A DNA stretch of 64,000 bases from Strigamia acuminata (GCA_949358305.1 OX442318.1:3334501-3398500); one strand, 5' to 3'. Counted from the first letter of the stretch, positions 21,691 to 31,679 are shown. Translations and numbers: made by a program. Notes: generated by a model from the letters alone, not told the origin.

Positions 21691-22595
21691 CGGGGTGGCG
21701 CTATTGTCGCGAAAATAGAAATCGCGAATTTCAGTAATCGCTAATTTCGCGATTGCTGAATTTAAAGAATTGTATCGCGAACTGGCACATTCGCGAATCC
21801 AAGAATCGCTAAAGTCACGTATCGCGAATCTGTGTAATCGCGAAAAATCTCTAGTTTGACATATCGCGAATCGGTGAAATCGCGAAATGTTATTAGTTGA
21901 TGAACGTCCGGTTGCACACGGAGCACGTTTTGCCGTTGTCGGGCTGTTCGGGTGCGGCGAGCGGCTTTTTGCGCCGCACGCGCAGTTTCAATTCGATTCG
22001 ATCGTCGTCGTCGTTGTTGGTGTTGTTGTTATTGTTGTTGGTGTTGTTGTTGTTGTTGCTGATGTTGTTGTTGGTCTCTGGGACGTTCGTTTCGAGGGTT
22101 TCGGAGATTCTGCATTTCTTCTTCGCGATTATGAACGAATCGAGAAATTCGCAATTTAATTGCATAGCCAATTAAATCGCGAATTTCTCGATTTGCGATT
22201 CCCGATTCCCGGATTCGCGATTTAATTGCATAGCCAATTGAATCGCGAATTTCGCGATTTCCGGATTCGCGGCAGTACGTAATCGCGACATATCAGATTC
22301 GCAACATATCAGATTCGCGACACATTGCCAAACAAAAATAAAATTCGCGTTTCCGGGATTCGCGATTCCCATTTTTTCGACTCTAAATGCGCCCTTGTGA
22401 ATCAACGGAATTCGGAATACCCCGCTCATGTGATCGCCGACCAGTACCACTCTGATGCCTGTGTTTGCACCACTCGCTGATATAAATTCGAACCTGCCAC
22501 GCATATCTCTGCTTATCTGGTGAAATTGTTATGGAATGATCTCGTGCCCGAGCTTCGTTCTTCTGTCTTTGACTGTACGTCCGCTAGCTACCATT
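21691..22595. mobile_element. TCGCGA-repeat element carrying a poly-Asn/zinc-finger-like fragment
   Basis: Two clusters of TCGCGAAT-type words (about 21,700-21,890 and 22,120-22,370, at least sixteen copies) flank a segment whose minus strand reads 22,171-21,896 as a poly-asparagine tract (AAC/ATT repeats), DDDD, a basic stretch (RVRRKKP) and a half zinc finger (TCSVCNRTF) ending in a stop. It lies exactly where W-locus homology is broken (between the 21,690 fragment and flank DNA resuming at about 22,596). The spacing suggests a transposable element that has captured part of a host exon; its true ends are not resolved. Confidence 0.55.
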
Positions 22596-22855
22596 TTATT
22601 TAACGATGATAGTGATATTATTGCGCCAGGATATGAAACAACTATTATGTTTCTTGAAGAAGTGATATAAAAATTTTCTAGTTGGAAGTTGAGAATTTAT
22701 TATTTTATTATTATTATTTTTCTACATCATTAATACAAAAGATAACAATTAATTTCTCAGGATTTTTATAAACGACTACTTCAAATGAGTGTTTTTCTGT
22801 TAATAATACATTTATTGGTTTGCAAAACACAAAAAAAATCATTTTTAATCAAATG

Positions 22856-24178
22856 TTACACAATTCTATAATGTGAAGCAATGGTATAGATAAAAGTGTC
22901 ATTATCACGCATAGGATAATGTCTGTCTTTATAAAAGAACTTTCGTGGTGTTTCACACCTACAATTATAATTAAAATCATCGTCAGAATAAGTAAATCCT
23001 TTTTTAAGTTCCAAGACATCGAGAATACAGTGATGATGATTCTTGTACCCAGACAGTGTAAAATCCCACTGATCTACATCATACGCCATTGCTCTGACTT
23101 TACAGTAACCAGATACTTGAACCGGGTTATGAACGTGTATATGGATAGCAGTGTTGTCTTCCATACACCTATACCTAGCCCAAGCCTCAGCAGGCTTGTA
23201 CAAATATGTACTTATAATTGCAAAAGTCACACATTCTCCAGGTGCAATGAATGGAGGGGGCTTGTAAATTTGTTTAAATGGTCTTAGTTTGTTAAAATTA
23301 TATATTTCTTTTGCAGTTTTTTTTTCTTCTTTTTCGTCACGATTGATCCATCTTCCCGAGTATTCTACCCCTCCCATCAAAGCCCACTTGCATTTGCTGC
23401 TGTTCTTCAGGTAAACTAGGTATGATCGGTGGTCTGTCTTCTCGCCAAGGACCTCTAATCCAAAATCTCTTCTGCAGCCTCTTGGAAAAAACACTAAAAA
23501 TAAAAATAAAAGATTGTGCGATGTCAACACGATTTAATTACACAAATTATGGAGACTTGAGAAAGTGTAAATAAAAGTTTAGTTTAACTCTTGCCACGCA
23601 TCAGACTAGTCCTTTCGAACCTCACGCAGTACAAGTTAAACTTCTTGACATGTAAATGTAAATCTGATTTTAGACGTAACTGGTTTTTACGCCATTTTGA
23701 AAAATTATAATGCAATAACATCATCAATTTTCAGAACAATATTTTCAAATCTCAAACTTGGGTCCTAAAGTGGAATTCTAATCAATAAATCTTAAAATGT
23801 TGCAGCTTAAAATCTTCTAAACCAAACTTTGACAAAATTAAGAAAAATGTATTTCTTGCCATTAAAATTTAACATCTCAATATTTCTGATTGATTTTTTG
23901 AGACAAAGTGTAAAAACATACATATAAGGAGTTTTTTAAAATTTGTAATATTTCCGACCGATCGCGGCCAAAAATTAAACCGGTCAAAATAACAACATAA
24001 ACGAGTAATGAGTTAAAAATTGTTTTCTTCTTTTTGGCTATTTTGCTGTTAAATGTGACCCTGCTATAAAAAGATATTCTACTTAATACTTACACTGTTT
24101 GCCAAATGTGCTTTCTTCGTAATGTGTAGCACAAATAGGAGTGAGGTTGAGTATGAATATAATCAGTTTTATCATCAT
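22856..24178 (-). CDS. W6, secreted W-family protein, long subfamily
   Basis: Minus strand, exons 24178-24094 (signal peptide MMIKLIIFILNLTPICA) and 23493-22856, phase 1; 240 codons plus stop. It is very similar to W5, with a two-residue insertion near FNKLRPFKQIY and a changed segment before YCKVRA (NPVQVSG versus NPAVTAG). The intron and 5' flank are also alike, so the W5-W6 duplication is young. Its flank lacks the insertion present near W5 (18,165-19,393) but has its own MITE at 24,429. Confidence 0.87.
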
Positions 24179-24428
24179 TCTTGGGTAAAGTTTGTGATAC
24201 CAGGTACAACTGAAAATATAGTTGAAGCTAATATCTAACTATTATTTTAGGGCTGTATAACAATTGCATTTAATGATGATAATGAAATTATTGCACCAGG
24301 ATGTGAAATCTATATTATTTTTCTTGACAAGGTATTTCCAAAGTGTTGTTAGAGAATTTTATTTATTTATTTAGTATAATTTGGTATAATTTCGTACATT
24401 ATCTATATTTTTATTAGGTTTAGAGATA

Positions 24429-24641
24429 TACTCTTGTTCGACTCAAGAGTGTACCCTTCTCCCATTGGCCGAGCCGCATTACTCCTAACTCCAGTGTGTA
24501 TTACCATAAAGGAAAGAATCTATGGTATTACTACAACTAAGAGAAGTAGTTCTTATTTTTATTATTATTATTACTACATTTTTAGATCACTACACCAGTG
24601 GCCAATGGGAGAAGGGTACACTCTTGAGTCGAGCAAGAGTA
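24429..24641. mobile_element. TA-flanked MITE upstream of W6
   Basis: Long inverted ends: TACTCTTGTTCGACTCAAGA... and its mirror, about 45 bases, including CTCCCATTGGCC. TA is duplicated at both sides. The empty site is in the W5 flank (TTATAGATAGTAATTC, about 21,056), so the insertion post-dates the W5/W6 duplication. Confidence 0.9.
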
Positions 24642-24642
24642 T

Positions 24643-25157
24643 AGTAATTCTTTTTGCAGGATTTTTATAATGCTTCGAAGACATTTTGACAGTTCATACT
24701 TGCAAGATATTCAGCAGTCTGTAGCATTATCAGCTGCTTGATGCTCCTCCCTATTGATAGAAACCCCAGCTACAAAACACCATTGAATGAAAGCCCATAA
24801 ACCATAAAACACTCTCTTTATGTCATGTTGGTATACATGTCTGAGTGGCGGTCGGTCGCCTCATGGCCAGGGGAGTACCAAGGGGCGTTTGGACACCATT
24901 CGCGATAATAAACCAACACAGAGAACACACAGTTTAGGATTGATAAGTTAGGATTGAGCAGGTGCTGAGAATCATCTTGTTAATGTCGCCCGTGCCGACT
25001 GGCGGCGGCAAGTTGGTCACACATGTGTCTTGGGTCCGGCACTATCTGGATGACGTAAGGTGTCTGTCTACTCTATAATAATACAACTTAATTCTAAAGA
25101 AATCAATTTTAATCTCCAATGTTACACAACTTTATAATGTGAATAATGTGAATAATA

Positions 25158-25191
<34 letters not shown>

Positions 25192-25349
25192 GGGGGTAAC
25201 ACCCGGCCGGGATTGAAAAAAAATGTTGATTTTAACTGTTTTCGAGGGTGACACCATCAACATCCGCCCCGGGTGTCACCCATGCTAGCTACTCCACTGC
25301 CTGTAACCCCTTCTTTTACTCCATTGGAGTGCGTTTAAATAAATAAATA
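24643..25349. other. Intergenic with repeat fragments and (TA)n
   Basis: Contains the second W 3'-end fragment with its flank (24,958-25,140), a (TA)n microsatellite at about 25,155-25,189, a small inverted unit around CCGGGGGTAACACCCGG, and (AAAT)n at about 25,337. No gene. Confidence 0.6.
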
Positions 25350-25915
25350 AATAAATACAAGTGTCATTATCACGCTTAGAATAATGTCTGTCTTTATAAA
25401 GAACTTCCGTGGTGGTTTACTACTTCACAACTACAATCGTAAGCGAAATCATCATCAGAATGTTTAATTGAGTTATTGCTTTTGCGGTTTTTTGTTCTTC
25501 TTGTTTGTCATGGTCAATCCATCTTGTCAAGTATTCTACCCCTGCTATCAATGCCCACTTGCGGGTGGTGCTGTTCTTCGGGTAAAATATGTATGATCGG
25601 TTTTATCGGAAGGATGTCTAATCCGATTAGTCGAAAAGGTCACTAAAAAAGAGCACTAAAAATAAAAAACTGTATTTTTACAGATTCAATCGAGCCTCGT
25701 TATCGAATAGCAATCGGTTTGTTATAACGAAAGTTTGTTATCAAATTTTTTAAACCAACAAACCAAGCCATTTTTAATTATTCGTTTTAACAAGAAGTTC
25801 GTTATTTTGCTATATAAATATATTCTACTCAATCCTTACAGAATTTCTCAAACATGGATTCCTTTGCAGCACAAATAACGATGTGGAGTATGAAAACAAT
25901 CAGTTGTAGCATCAT
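25350..25915 (-). pseudogene. W7, degenerate W-family pseudogene
   Basis: C-terminal motifs (DRHYP region at about 25,370-25,400, CRC region at 25,425-25,445) are followed directly by the N-terminal half (GGVEYSGRW region), so the middle of the domain, including the YRC and YCKVRA blocks, is deleted. Frameshifts and a damaged CRC region are visible. A decayed exon 1 lies near 25,845-25,915. Pogo-like end words in the intron match those in the W4 intron. Confidence 0.85.
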
Positions 25916-26809
25916 TCTTGGGTGAGGCCAAAAATTTAGTTGTACAGTAACTATTATTTCAGTACTGTAAAGCAATTTTATTTAATGATGATATTATTGC
26001 ACCAGGATATGAAATAGCTATTATTTTTTTGAAGATGTGATATAAAAATTTTCTGGGTTGGGAATTTATTTATTTATTATTATTATTTTGCTACACTATT
26101 AATATAAAAAGGTATCAATTAATTTTTCAGGATTTTTATAAATGGTCAAACACATTTTTATAGTTCTTAACCATTTGCAAGGTAGTATGCATTCTGTAAC
26201 ACTATCAGCTGCTTGGTGCTTCCTGTTGGCAGAAACCCCAACTACAAAATCTTTTATTTGTTATTTATTCTGTGAATCATGTAGACTTTGATAGCAAGAT
26301 GTTGCTTCAAAGTTAAGATCCATTTTTGCCATCTGTATTTATTATTTAAAAAAAAAAGAAAACAAGAAATCATGAAATCTTTCTTTTTTTTATGCTTCCT
26401 CTGGGAAAGATTTTTTTGTTAAAAAAAATGATGATTTCATCAAATTAATGTAGTTGTGTCCTTTGAATGTTACCTGCCTGGAAATGATAAGCATCTTTCC
26501 AGTGGAAGAGCAAATAAAATGCTATTGTGAATTGTGTGTGAATTGTGGTCTGGTTTCCTGCATTTTGTCATCAAAATATATTAATCAAATTTGAGTTTCC
26601 CTCAAATCATAATTCTCGCAGAATTGGAAGCTGAGGTAAGAATATTTTTGTGCATGATACATGAAATTTTATATTTTATATTAAGATAAGATTTTTGCCA
26701 AAAAAAATAGGGATACAGGCATTAGAAATTTATTTAGAATTGATTAGGGTGGGGAGGGAATCCATATTTTTACATATTGGACCCTGGTTTGTTTTCTTTT
26801 CAGATAATC
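25916..26809. other. Intergenic; probable L1 5' UTR exon
   Basis: First part is W-family 5' flank. Near 26,617-26,635 a short segment ends GCTGAG/gtaaga, a good donor, and TTTTCTTTTCAG at 26,803 is a good acceptor eight bases before the L1 ATG, so L1 probably has a non-coding first exon here. No other gene. Confidence 0.5.
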
Positions 26810-27232
26810 ATGAAGATCGCCATTTTTGTTCTTGTTCTGTCTGCTTCTGTTGCTGCTTTTCCCAGTGAACTAGAAGAAGACGATGAAATTGCAGAATTGG
26901 AAGAAGACTACTTATCTGATGAGGCTTTTAGAAGAATTGATGTGGAGAAATTGGTGAAGAGACAGGCAGAAGCAGAAACTCCAGAGATGCCTGAAATTCC
27001 TACCGTATCTTCCATACCTTCCGCCGACGGGCCTACATTTGGTGAAAAAGCGAAGCAATATTGGGAAAAAGCGAAAGAAACGGTTCAAACTAATTTGGAA
27101 AAGGCAAAGGAAAAGCTTGCGGTTGCCTACGACAAAGCGAAAGAAACTCTTGGACAAGCGGCTGAGAAAGCGAAAGAAACCATAGGACAGGCTGCTGAGA
27201 AAGTTAAGGGTTGGGCTGCAGGAAGTAAATAA
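26810..27232 (+). CDS. L1, secreted precursor with 11-residue amphipathic repeats
   Basis: Single coding exon, 140 codons plus stop. Residues 1-16 are a signal peptide (MKIAIFVLVLSASVAA). Residues 17-49 are strongly acidic (ELEEDDEIAELEEDYL) and end at a dibasic site (LVKR). After a Pro-rich spacer, the C-terminal half is a run of 11-residue units of the form xKAKETxxxAx (EKAKETVQTNL, EKAKEKLAVAY, DKAKETLGQAA, EKAKETIGQAA), predicted as one long amphipathic helix. Such repeats occur in exchangeable apolipoproteins, LEA group 3 proteins and synucleins, while signal/acidic pro/cationic helix is also a common antimicrobial-peptide layout; the sequence does not decide. Start chosen just after the AG acceptor. 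Confidence 0.82.
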   Translation: MKIAIFVLVLSASVAAFPSELEEDDEIAELEEDYLSDEAFRRIDVEKLVKRQAEAETPEMPEIPTVSSIPSADGPTFGEKAKQYWEKAKETVQTNLEKAKEKLAVAYDKAKETLGQAAEKAKETIGQAAEKVKGWAAGSK

Positions 27233-27313
27233 AATGTAGATTTGTTAATAAACCAAAGTTTTCTTGTTTGTTATGTTTATTGAAAAGAATCGGCTTTGAT
27301 ATTGCTGTCAATA

Positions 27314-27717
27314 GAGAGGTTCTGCCAGGCGTTAGACGGGAACGGCAACTTGAAGAATTAGCTCTGCCCATCCGTTGTCGTTGTTTATGTGTTCTTTCAA
27401 CTCTAGCTGCCATATTGAAATTTCACAAAAACTTTAAATTGAATAATTGTTAATAAGACTTTGGATCTCTAAAATTTGAACTGAGAACTAGTGACACACA
27501 CAGTCTAAAGTTGTACTGAGAACTAGTGTCAGCATTTGACAGTTTACTTACACGTTCTCCAATGACGTCTGGATCCGCCATTACACGTAGCAAACAACAA
27601 AGCCTACGCGCTCAACGTGAACCTTAGCTCCGCTTCCATGACGGCAGCACAAAAAGTGATGACGCTTCGGCTTTCCAGGCGTCGGCCTTTCCCGTCTAAC
27701 GCATGGCAGAACCTCTC
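27314..27717. mobile_element. TA-flanked MITE downstream of L1
   Basis: Inverted ends GAGAGGTTCTGCCAGGCGTT and the mirrored AACGCATGGCAGAACCTCTC, with TA duplicated on both sides. The paralogous 3' region of L3 (CTGTCAATATGTTAG at about 29,814) lacks the insert, giving the empty site. Confidence 0.9.
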
Positions 27718-28058
27718 TAATAAATGTATTATCATGAAGTTCCTGTATTAAAAAAATCTATATAATTCAGCCAAGTCCGGTCACGGCTGCGTAGCAATGG
27801 AATTTGCAAATGAAATATTTAAGTAAAAAATGAAAAGAAGAACGGAAGTGGGTTTAAGCGTTATGAATAAAGTATCGATAGATGGTAGAAAGAAAGGAAC
27901 AAGCCTACATAATCCTAAAAGAAACATCCTGGTATTTTAGATTCAGGACAAGTTCTATTTCTAAGAGAAGGAATAAAAAAATAAGTCCGGTTGCATTTTT
28001 ATTTATTTATTTTTTTTATTTTACAGTTTGTAATAATCAAGAAAATTTTATTTGATTA

Positions 28059-28472
28059 TCAACCAGTAGCATTTTTGCGTGCACCTGTAGCAGGGGTTGT
28101 GTCATTTTTGCCTGTACCCATAAAATGATTCTTCGCCTTATGGTATCCCTGTTCTGCCATATCTACTCCTTTTTTGGCAAGATCTTTTGCCATTTCCAAT
28201 CCTTTTTTGCCATATTCTACCGCTGTGTTTGCAGCGCTTTTAGCGGCATGGCAAACGGTACTAGCCGCGTCGTTTATTGAATCCCACCAACTTTTCTTGT
28301 CTTCCCTCTTTTTTCTGTCAGCATGATTCTCCTCACTCGGTGCATCCATGATTACATCTTCGATTTCTTCTCCGGTAATGTCAACTTCGCTCACCCGTCT
28401 GACTTTAGGGTGTTCAAAAGCGCTGACTCCAACCAAAAGAGTGGCAAAGGCTAAAACCAACCAAATCTTCAT
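28059..28472 (-). CDS. L2, secreted precursor with cationic amphipathic helix
   Basis: Minus strand, 137 codons plus stop in one exon. Signal peptide MKIWLVLAFATLLVGVSA; acidic propiece (VDITGEEIEDVIMDAPSEEN); furin-type RKKR site at about residue 56; then a mature part starting near DKKSWWDSINDAAS with Lys/Ala/Gly-rich 11-residue periodicity (KDLAKKGVDMA). The mature part contains one Cys and ends with a Thr/Asn-rich tail (potential NDT and NAT glycosylation sites). It is paired convergently with L1. An antimicrobial or lipid-binding peptide precursor is the best guess, not proven. Confidence 0.8.
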   Translation of the reverse strand: MKIWLVLAFATLLVGVSAFEHPKVRRVSEVDITGEEIEDVIMDAPSEENHADRKKREDKKSWWDSINDAASTVCHAAKSAANTAVEYGKKGLEMAKDLAKKGVDMAEQGYHKAKNHFMGTGKNDTTPATGARKNATG

Positions 28473-29478
28473 GATGACAATTTTCAGGAATTTTTTTTCT
28501 ATATTCTACAAAAAAAATAATTTCAAATATTAATTGTAAAATCATTGAAAATAATTATAAAGCCAAAAATTTTTCAATAACTGTATGTAGTAGCTACTAA
28601 ATAAATACTATTAATTTAAAAAATGGCAATAAACTAGGAAATTGTTAGAAATAAGTCCACTTGTGAGTGGCAAAATTTAGAAAACAAAAATAGTGTAATT
28701 ATAGTCCTAAATTTCTCGCTTTTTAGTAAAAATTTGTTAAAGTCGAAACGTTCGAAGGCCTATGCTTTCGTGGTTCGTATTTGAACTGGAAATCGGGATT
28801 AAACCAACTAAGTTTCCGGGTCAAAGATTCTCCGCAATTCTCTAGCAGTATAGGCCTATCGCGGGCAAAAACAGCGAGATCGTATTTAACCTACCTTCTC
28901 TTCAACCAATGAGAGATTGAATGAAAGAATGTATTTTGTAACTTGGTTTATGAAGTAGAATCATTCAACTGTGAAAGAAAACACATACGTTGCGCCAGTA
29001 ATTCGTGACAGGAAATTTGAATGCATTAACATAATGGTATTCACTGAAAATCCGGTTGATTGAAAATTACAGATTTTTATTTTTTCACATTTGCATTACA
29101 ATTACATTACTTGATGTGTTAAATCATGAGCTAAGGATAACATGGACACATATCCGTGTGTTATTTATTATTGATTCGTTGTTCTGTGCGCTGATTGGAT
29201 GACAGCAATCACGTGTCAGGCATTGCTCGCCAACTAAGCATTTTTGTTACCTGTTGTCATCCCAGAATGCAGTGTGGCTATATATTATGTGGCGCCATCG
29301 GTGGCAAAATGAACTCATTGCGCAAATCTGCCGCGCAGATCTGGAGTGGGCAAACTCGAATTTGGAGTTTTGGCACTCTCTTGAATTCAACTAACATTAC
29401 TAAAAAAAATTTCAGGTGGAAAAGCTAAAATGCCAATATTAAGATGAAATTTCTGGTTTGTTTTCTTCTCAGATAATC
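28473..29478. repeat. Duplicated spacer with L5 3'-end remnant
   Basis: About 28,610-29,128 matches 30,900-31,370. In the second copy this block is the 3' flank and last codons of L5; in this copy the match stops around 29,128 (CATTACTTGATGTG), so only the tail of a lost L5-like gene is left. 29,130-29,440 has no recognised feature; TTCTTCTCAG at 29,463-29,472 is the likely L3 acceptor. Confidence 0.75.
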
Positions 29479-29937
29479 ATGAAGATTACTATTTTTGTTC
29501 TTCTTCTGTCTACTTCTGTTGCTACTTTTCCCAGTGAAGTACTGGAAGAAGACGATGAATTTGCAGAAGTAGAGGAAGACTACTTATCTGTTGAGGCTTT
29601 TAGAAGAATTGATGTTGAGGAAGTGGTGAAGAGACAGGTAGAAGAAGCAGAAACTACAGAGATGCTCGAAATTCCTACTGTACCTTCCGCCGACGGGCCT
29701 ACATTTGGCGAAAGAACGAAGCAATATTGGAAAAAAGCGAAAGAAACAGTTCAAACTAATTTGGAAAAGGTTTGTTTGTTGGGTTTATTGAAAAGAATCG
29801 GCTTTGATATTCCTGTCAATATGTTAGTGGTTAAAAAATACATGGAGATTTGGAATAAAAAATCTATATTTGTTGAAAATTTCATACATAAGTTCCTAAG
29901 TTCCTATCATTTTACTTATTTATTTAACCAAGATTAA
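29479..29937 (+). CDS. L3, truncated paralogue of L1 (possible pseudogene)
   Basis: 152 codons plus stop. The first about 100 residues follow L1 closely (signal peptide, acidic propiece, dibasic KR site, FGERTKQYWKKAKETVQTNL). Immediately after EK the homology jumps to what is 3' UTR in L1 (TTTATTGAAAAGAATCGGCT), so the repeat region is deleted and the frame runs into about 50 unrelated residues. The open frame is intact, but the amphipathic repeats, the likely active part, are gone. Either a pseudogene in the making or a product with a new C-terminus. Confidence 0.6.
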   Translation: MKITIFVLLLSTSVATFPSEVLEEDDEFAEVEEDYLSVEAFRRIDVEEVVKRQVEEAETTEMLEIPTVPSADGPTFGERTKQYWKKAKETVQTNLEKVCLLGLLKRIGFDIPVNMLVVKKYMEIWNKKSIFVENFIHKFLSSYHFTYLFNQD

Positions 29938-30365
29938 ATAAACTAAATTAAATCAACAGTAGCGGGTACCAGTGCAACATTACTGTGGAAGGGCTTTTTG
30001 CCCATTAGCGCCACTCCGAGTGGTGGCGGTTGTATGAACAACCGCCGGTTCCCCATTCAGCCAAGTCCGGTCATGGCTGCGCAGATGAAATTTGCAAATG
30101 AAATATTAGATCGACATTGGACGGGGAAAAGCGAATAAAAAATCAAAAGAAGAACGGAAGTGAAAGAAAGGAACAAGCCTACACAATCCTAAAAGAAACA
30201 TCATGGTATTTTAGATACAAGACAAGTTCTGTTTCTTTCGCGCTTGTTTCTTTTACGCAAGCAGCTTAATTAGAGAAAGAGTCAAAAAATAAGGCCGGTT
30301 GCACATAGCAACTTTTATAACATCTTTATTTTACAGTTTGTAATAATCAAGAAAATTTTATTTGA
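29938..30365. repeat. L3/L4 spacer, duplicate of the L1/L2 spacer
   Basis: About 30,055-30,365 matches 27,775-28,058 (CAGCCAAGTCCGGTCA, AAGTTCTRTTTC, CAGTTTGTAATAATCAAG). 29,960-30,050 is a small unrelated insert. No gene. Confidence 0.7.
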
Positions 30366-30734
30366 TTATCTACCAACATGCTCTTTTGCCATATCGACTA
30401 CCTTGCCGGCAGCATCTTTTGCCTTTTCAAATCCAGCTTTTGCCATATCCGCTGCTTTGCTGCCTAATTCTTTAGCTTTGTCCAGTGCTGAGGATGCAGT
30501 GTTTTTCGCGTAATTGGCAGCGCTACTAGCAGCGTCTTTGGCTTTGTCCCACCATCCTTTCTCTTCCCTCTTTCTTCTATCAGCATGATTCTCCTCACTC
30601 AGTGCATCCATGATTACATCTTCGATTTTTTCTCCGGTAATGTCAACTTCACTCTCCCGTTTGACTTTAGGGTGTGCGAAAGTACAGACTCCAACCGAAA
30701 GAGTGGCAAAGGCTAAAACCAACCAAATCTTCAT
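30366..30734 (-). CDS. L4, secreted precursor with 11-residue amphipathic repeats
   Basis: Minus strand, 122 codons plus stop. Paralogue of L2: signal peptide MKIWLVLAFATLSVGV, acidic propiece, then a textbook furin site RRKR followed by EEKGWWDKAKDAAS. The mature chain is almost perfectly ordered in 11-residue units (DKAKDAASSAA, NYAKNTASSAL, DKAKELGSKAA, DMAKAGFEKAK, DAAGKVVDMAK), with Lys/Asp on one face and Ala/small residues on the other, and ends EHVGR. No cysteine in the mature part. Convergent with L3, mirroring the L1/L2 pair. Confidence 0.83.
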   Translation of the reverse strand: MKIWLVLAFATLSVGVCTFAHPKVKRESEVDITGEKIEDVIMDALSEENHADRRKREEKGWWDKAKDAASSAANYAKNTASSALDKAKELGSKAADMAKAGFEKAKDAAGKVVDMAKEHVGR

Positions 30735-31358
30735 GGTGACAATTTTCAGGGATTTTTTTCAATATTCTACAAAAAAAATAATTTCGTATAATAATTGTAA
30801 AATCATTGAAAATAATTACAAAGCCAGAGAAACCAGAAAATTTTCAATAACTGTATGTAGCAGCTACGAAATAAATTTTTTAATGCAAAAAGACTATTAA
30901 TTTAACGAATGGCAATAAACTAGGAAATTGTTAGAAATAAGTCTACTTGTGAGTGGCAAAATTCACCAAACAAAAATGGTGTAATCATAGTAATCGCCTT
31001 TTGCGTTCGATAGCCAATGCTTTCGTGGTTCGTGTTTGAACTGGAAATCGGGATTAAACCAACTAAGTCTCTGGGCCAAAGATTCTCCGCAATTCTCTAG
31101 CAGTAGGCCTATCGCGGGCAAAAACAGCGAGACCATTTTTAACCTACCTTCTCTTCAAGCAATGAGATTGAATGAAAGAATGTATTTTGGAACTTGGTTT
31201 ATGAAGTAAAATCATTCAATTGTGAAAGAAAACATATACTTTGTGCCTGTAATTCGTGACAGGAAATTTGAATGCATTAAAATAATGTTTTTCACTTGAA
31301 AATCCGGTCGATTGAAAATTATACATTTTTATTTTTGCACATTTGCATTACAATTACA
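30735..31358. repeat. Spacer repeated from the L2 upstream region
   Basis: L4 5' flank followed by the L5 3' flank; 30,900-31,358 aligns with 28,620-29,115. No gene. Confidence 0.65.
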
Positions 31359-31679
31359 TTACTTGGTGAATTTTTTAACAACTTGAACCAATTCATAAGC
31401 CTTATTTAAATCACTTGTAGCTTTCTGGACAGTGGAACTGGCTTTGTCTGCATATTTTTTGATCTGATCCCATAAACCCACTGCTTCTTTTGCTTCAACT
31501 TCTTTCTGCAGTTCTTCTCTTTTATTTCTGGTATCTTGTGGTGTTTTGTCACTCACATGTTTCTCATTTTCATCAAGTGATTCCAGCTTTTTACCATTTT
31601 CATTGATGACAAATTCACAGTTGATTTTTTCATAGGTGAAAGCAATCAAAACAAGCAATAAAGTGATGAATTTAGCCAT
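31359..31679 (-). CDS. L5, diverged member of the secreted amphipathic-helix group
   Basis: Minus strand, 106 codons plus stop. Signal peptide MAKFITLLLVLIAFTYEKIN; polar propiece with a cluster of acidic residues; R-N-K-R furin-type site; mature region reaching GLWDQIKKYADKASSTVQKA and ending VVKKFTK. The W-D-x-x-K-x-A start echoes the WWDKAKDAA start of L4, so it is probably homologous, but overall identity is low. A remnant of a second copy's 3' end lies at about 29,030-29,128. Confidence 0.75.
   Translation of the reverse strand: MAKFITLLLVLIAFTYEKINCEFVINENGKKLESLDENEKHVSDKTPQDTRNKREELQKEVEAKEAVGLWDQIKKYADKASSTVQKATSDLNKAYELVQVVKKFTK

Noticed and set aside
22172..22504. 110-codon minus-strand frame next to the TCGCGA element
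   Set aside because: Its C-terminal part is just translated TCGCGA repeat; the N-terminal part (GRFEFISASGANTG) is not recognisable and has no supporting splice or codon pattern.
10870..25915. Assigning the W family to actinoporins or aegerolysins
   Set aside because: Only general strand pattern and a few Gly/Trp/Tyr positions are reminiscent; no diagnostic motif could be confirmed by eye, so the family is left unnamed.
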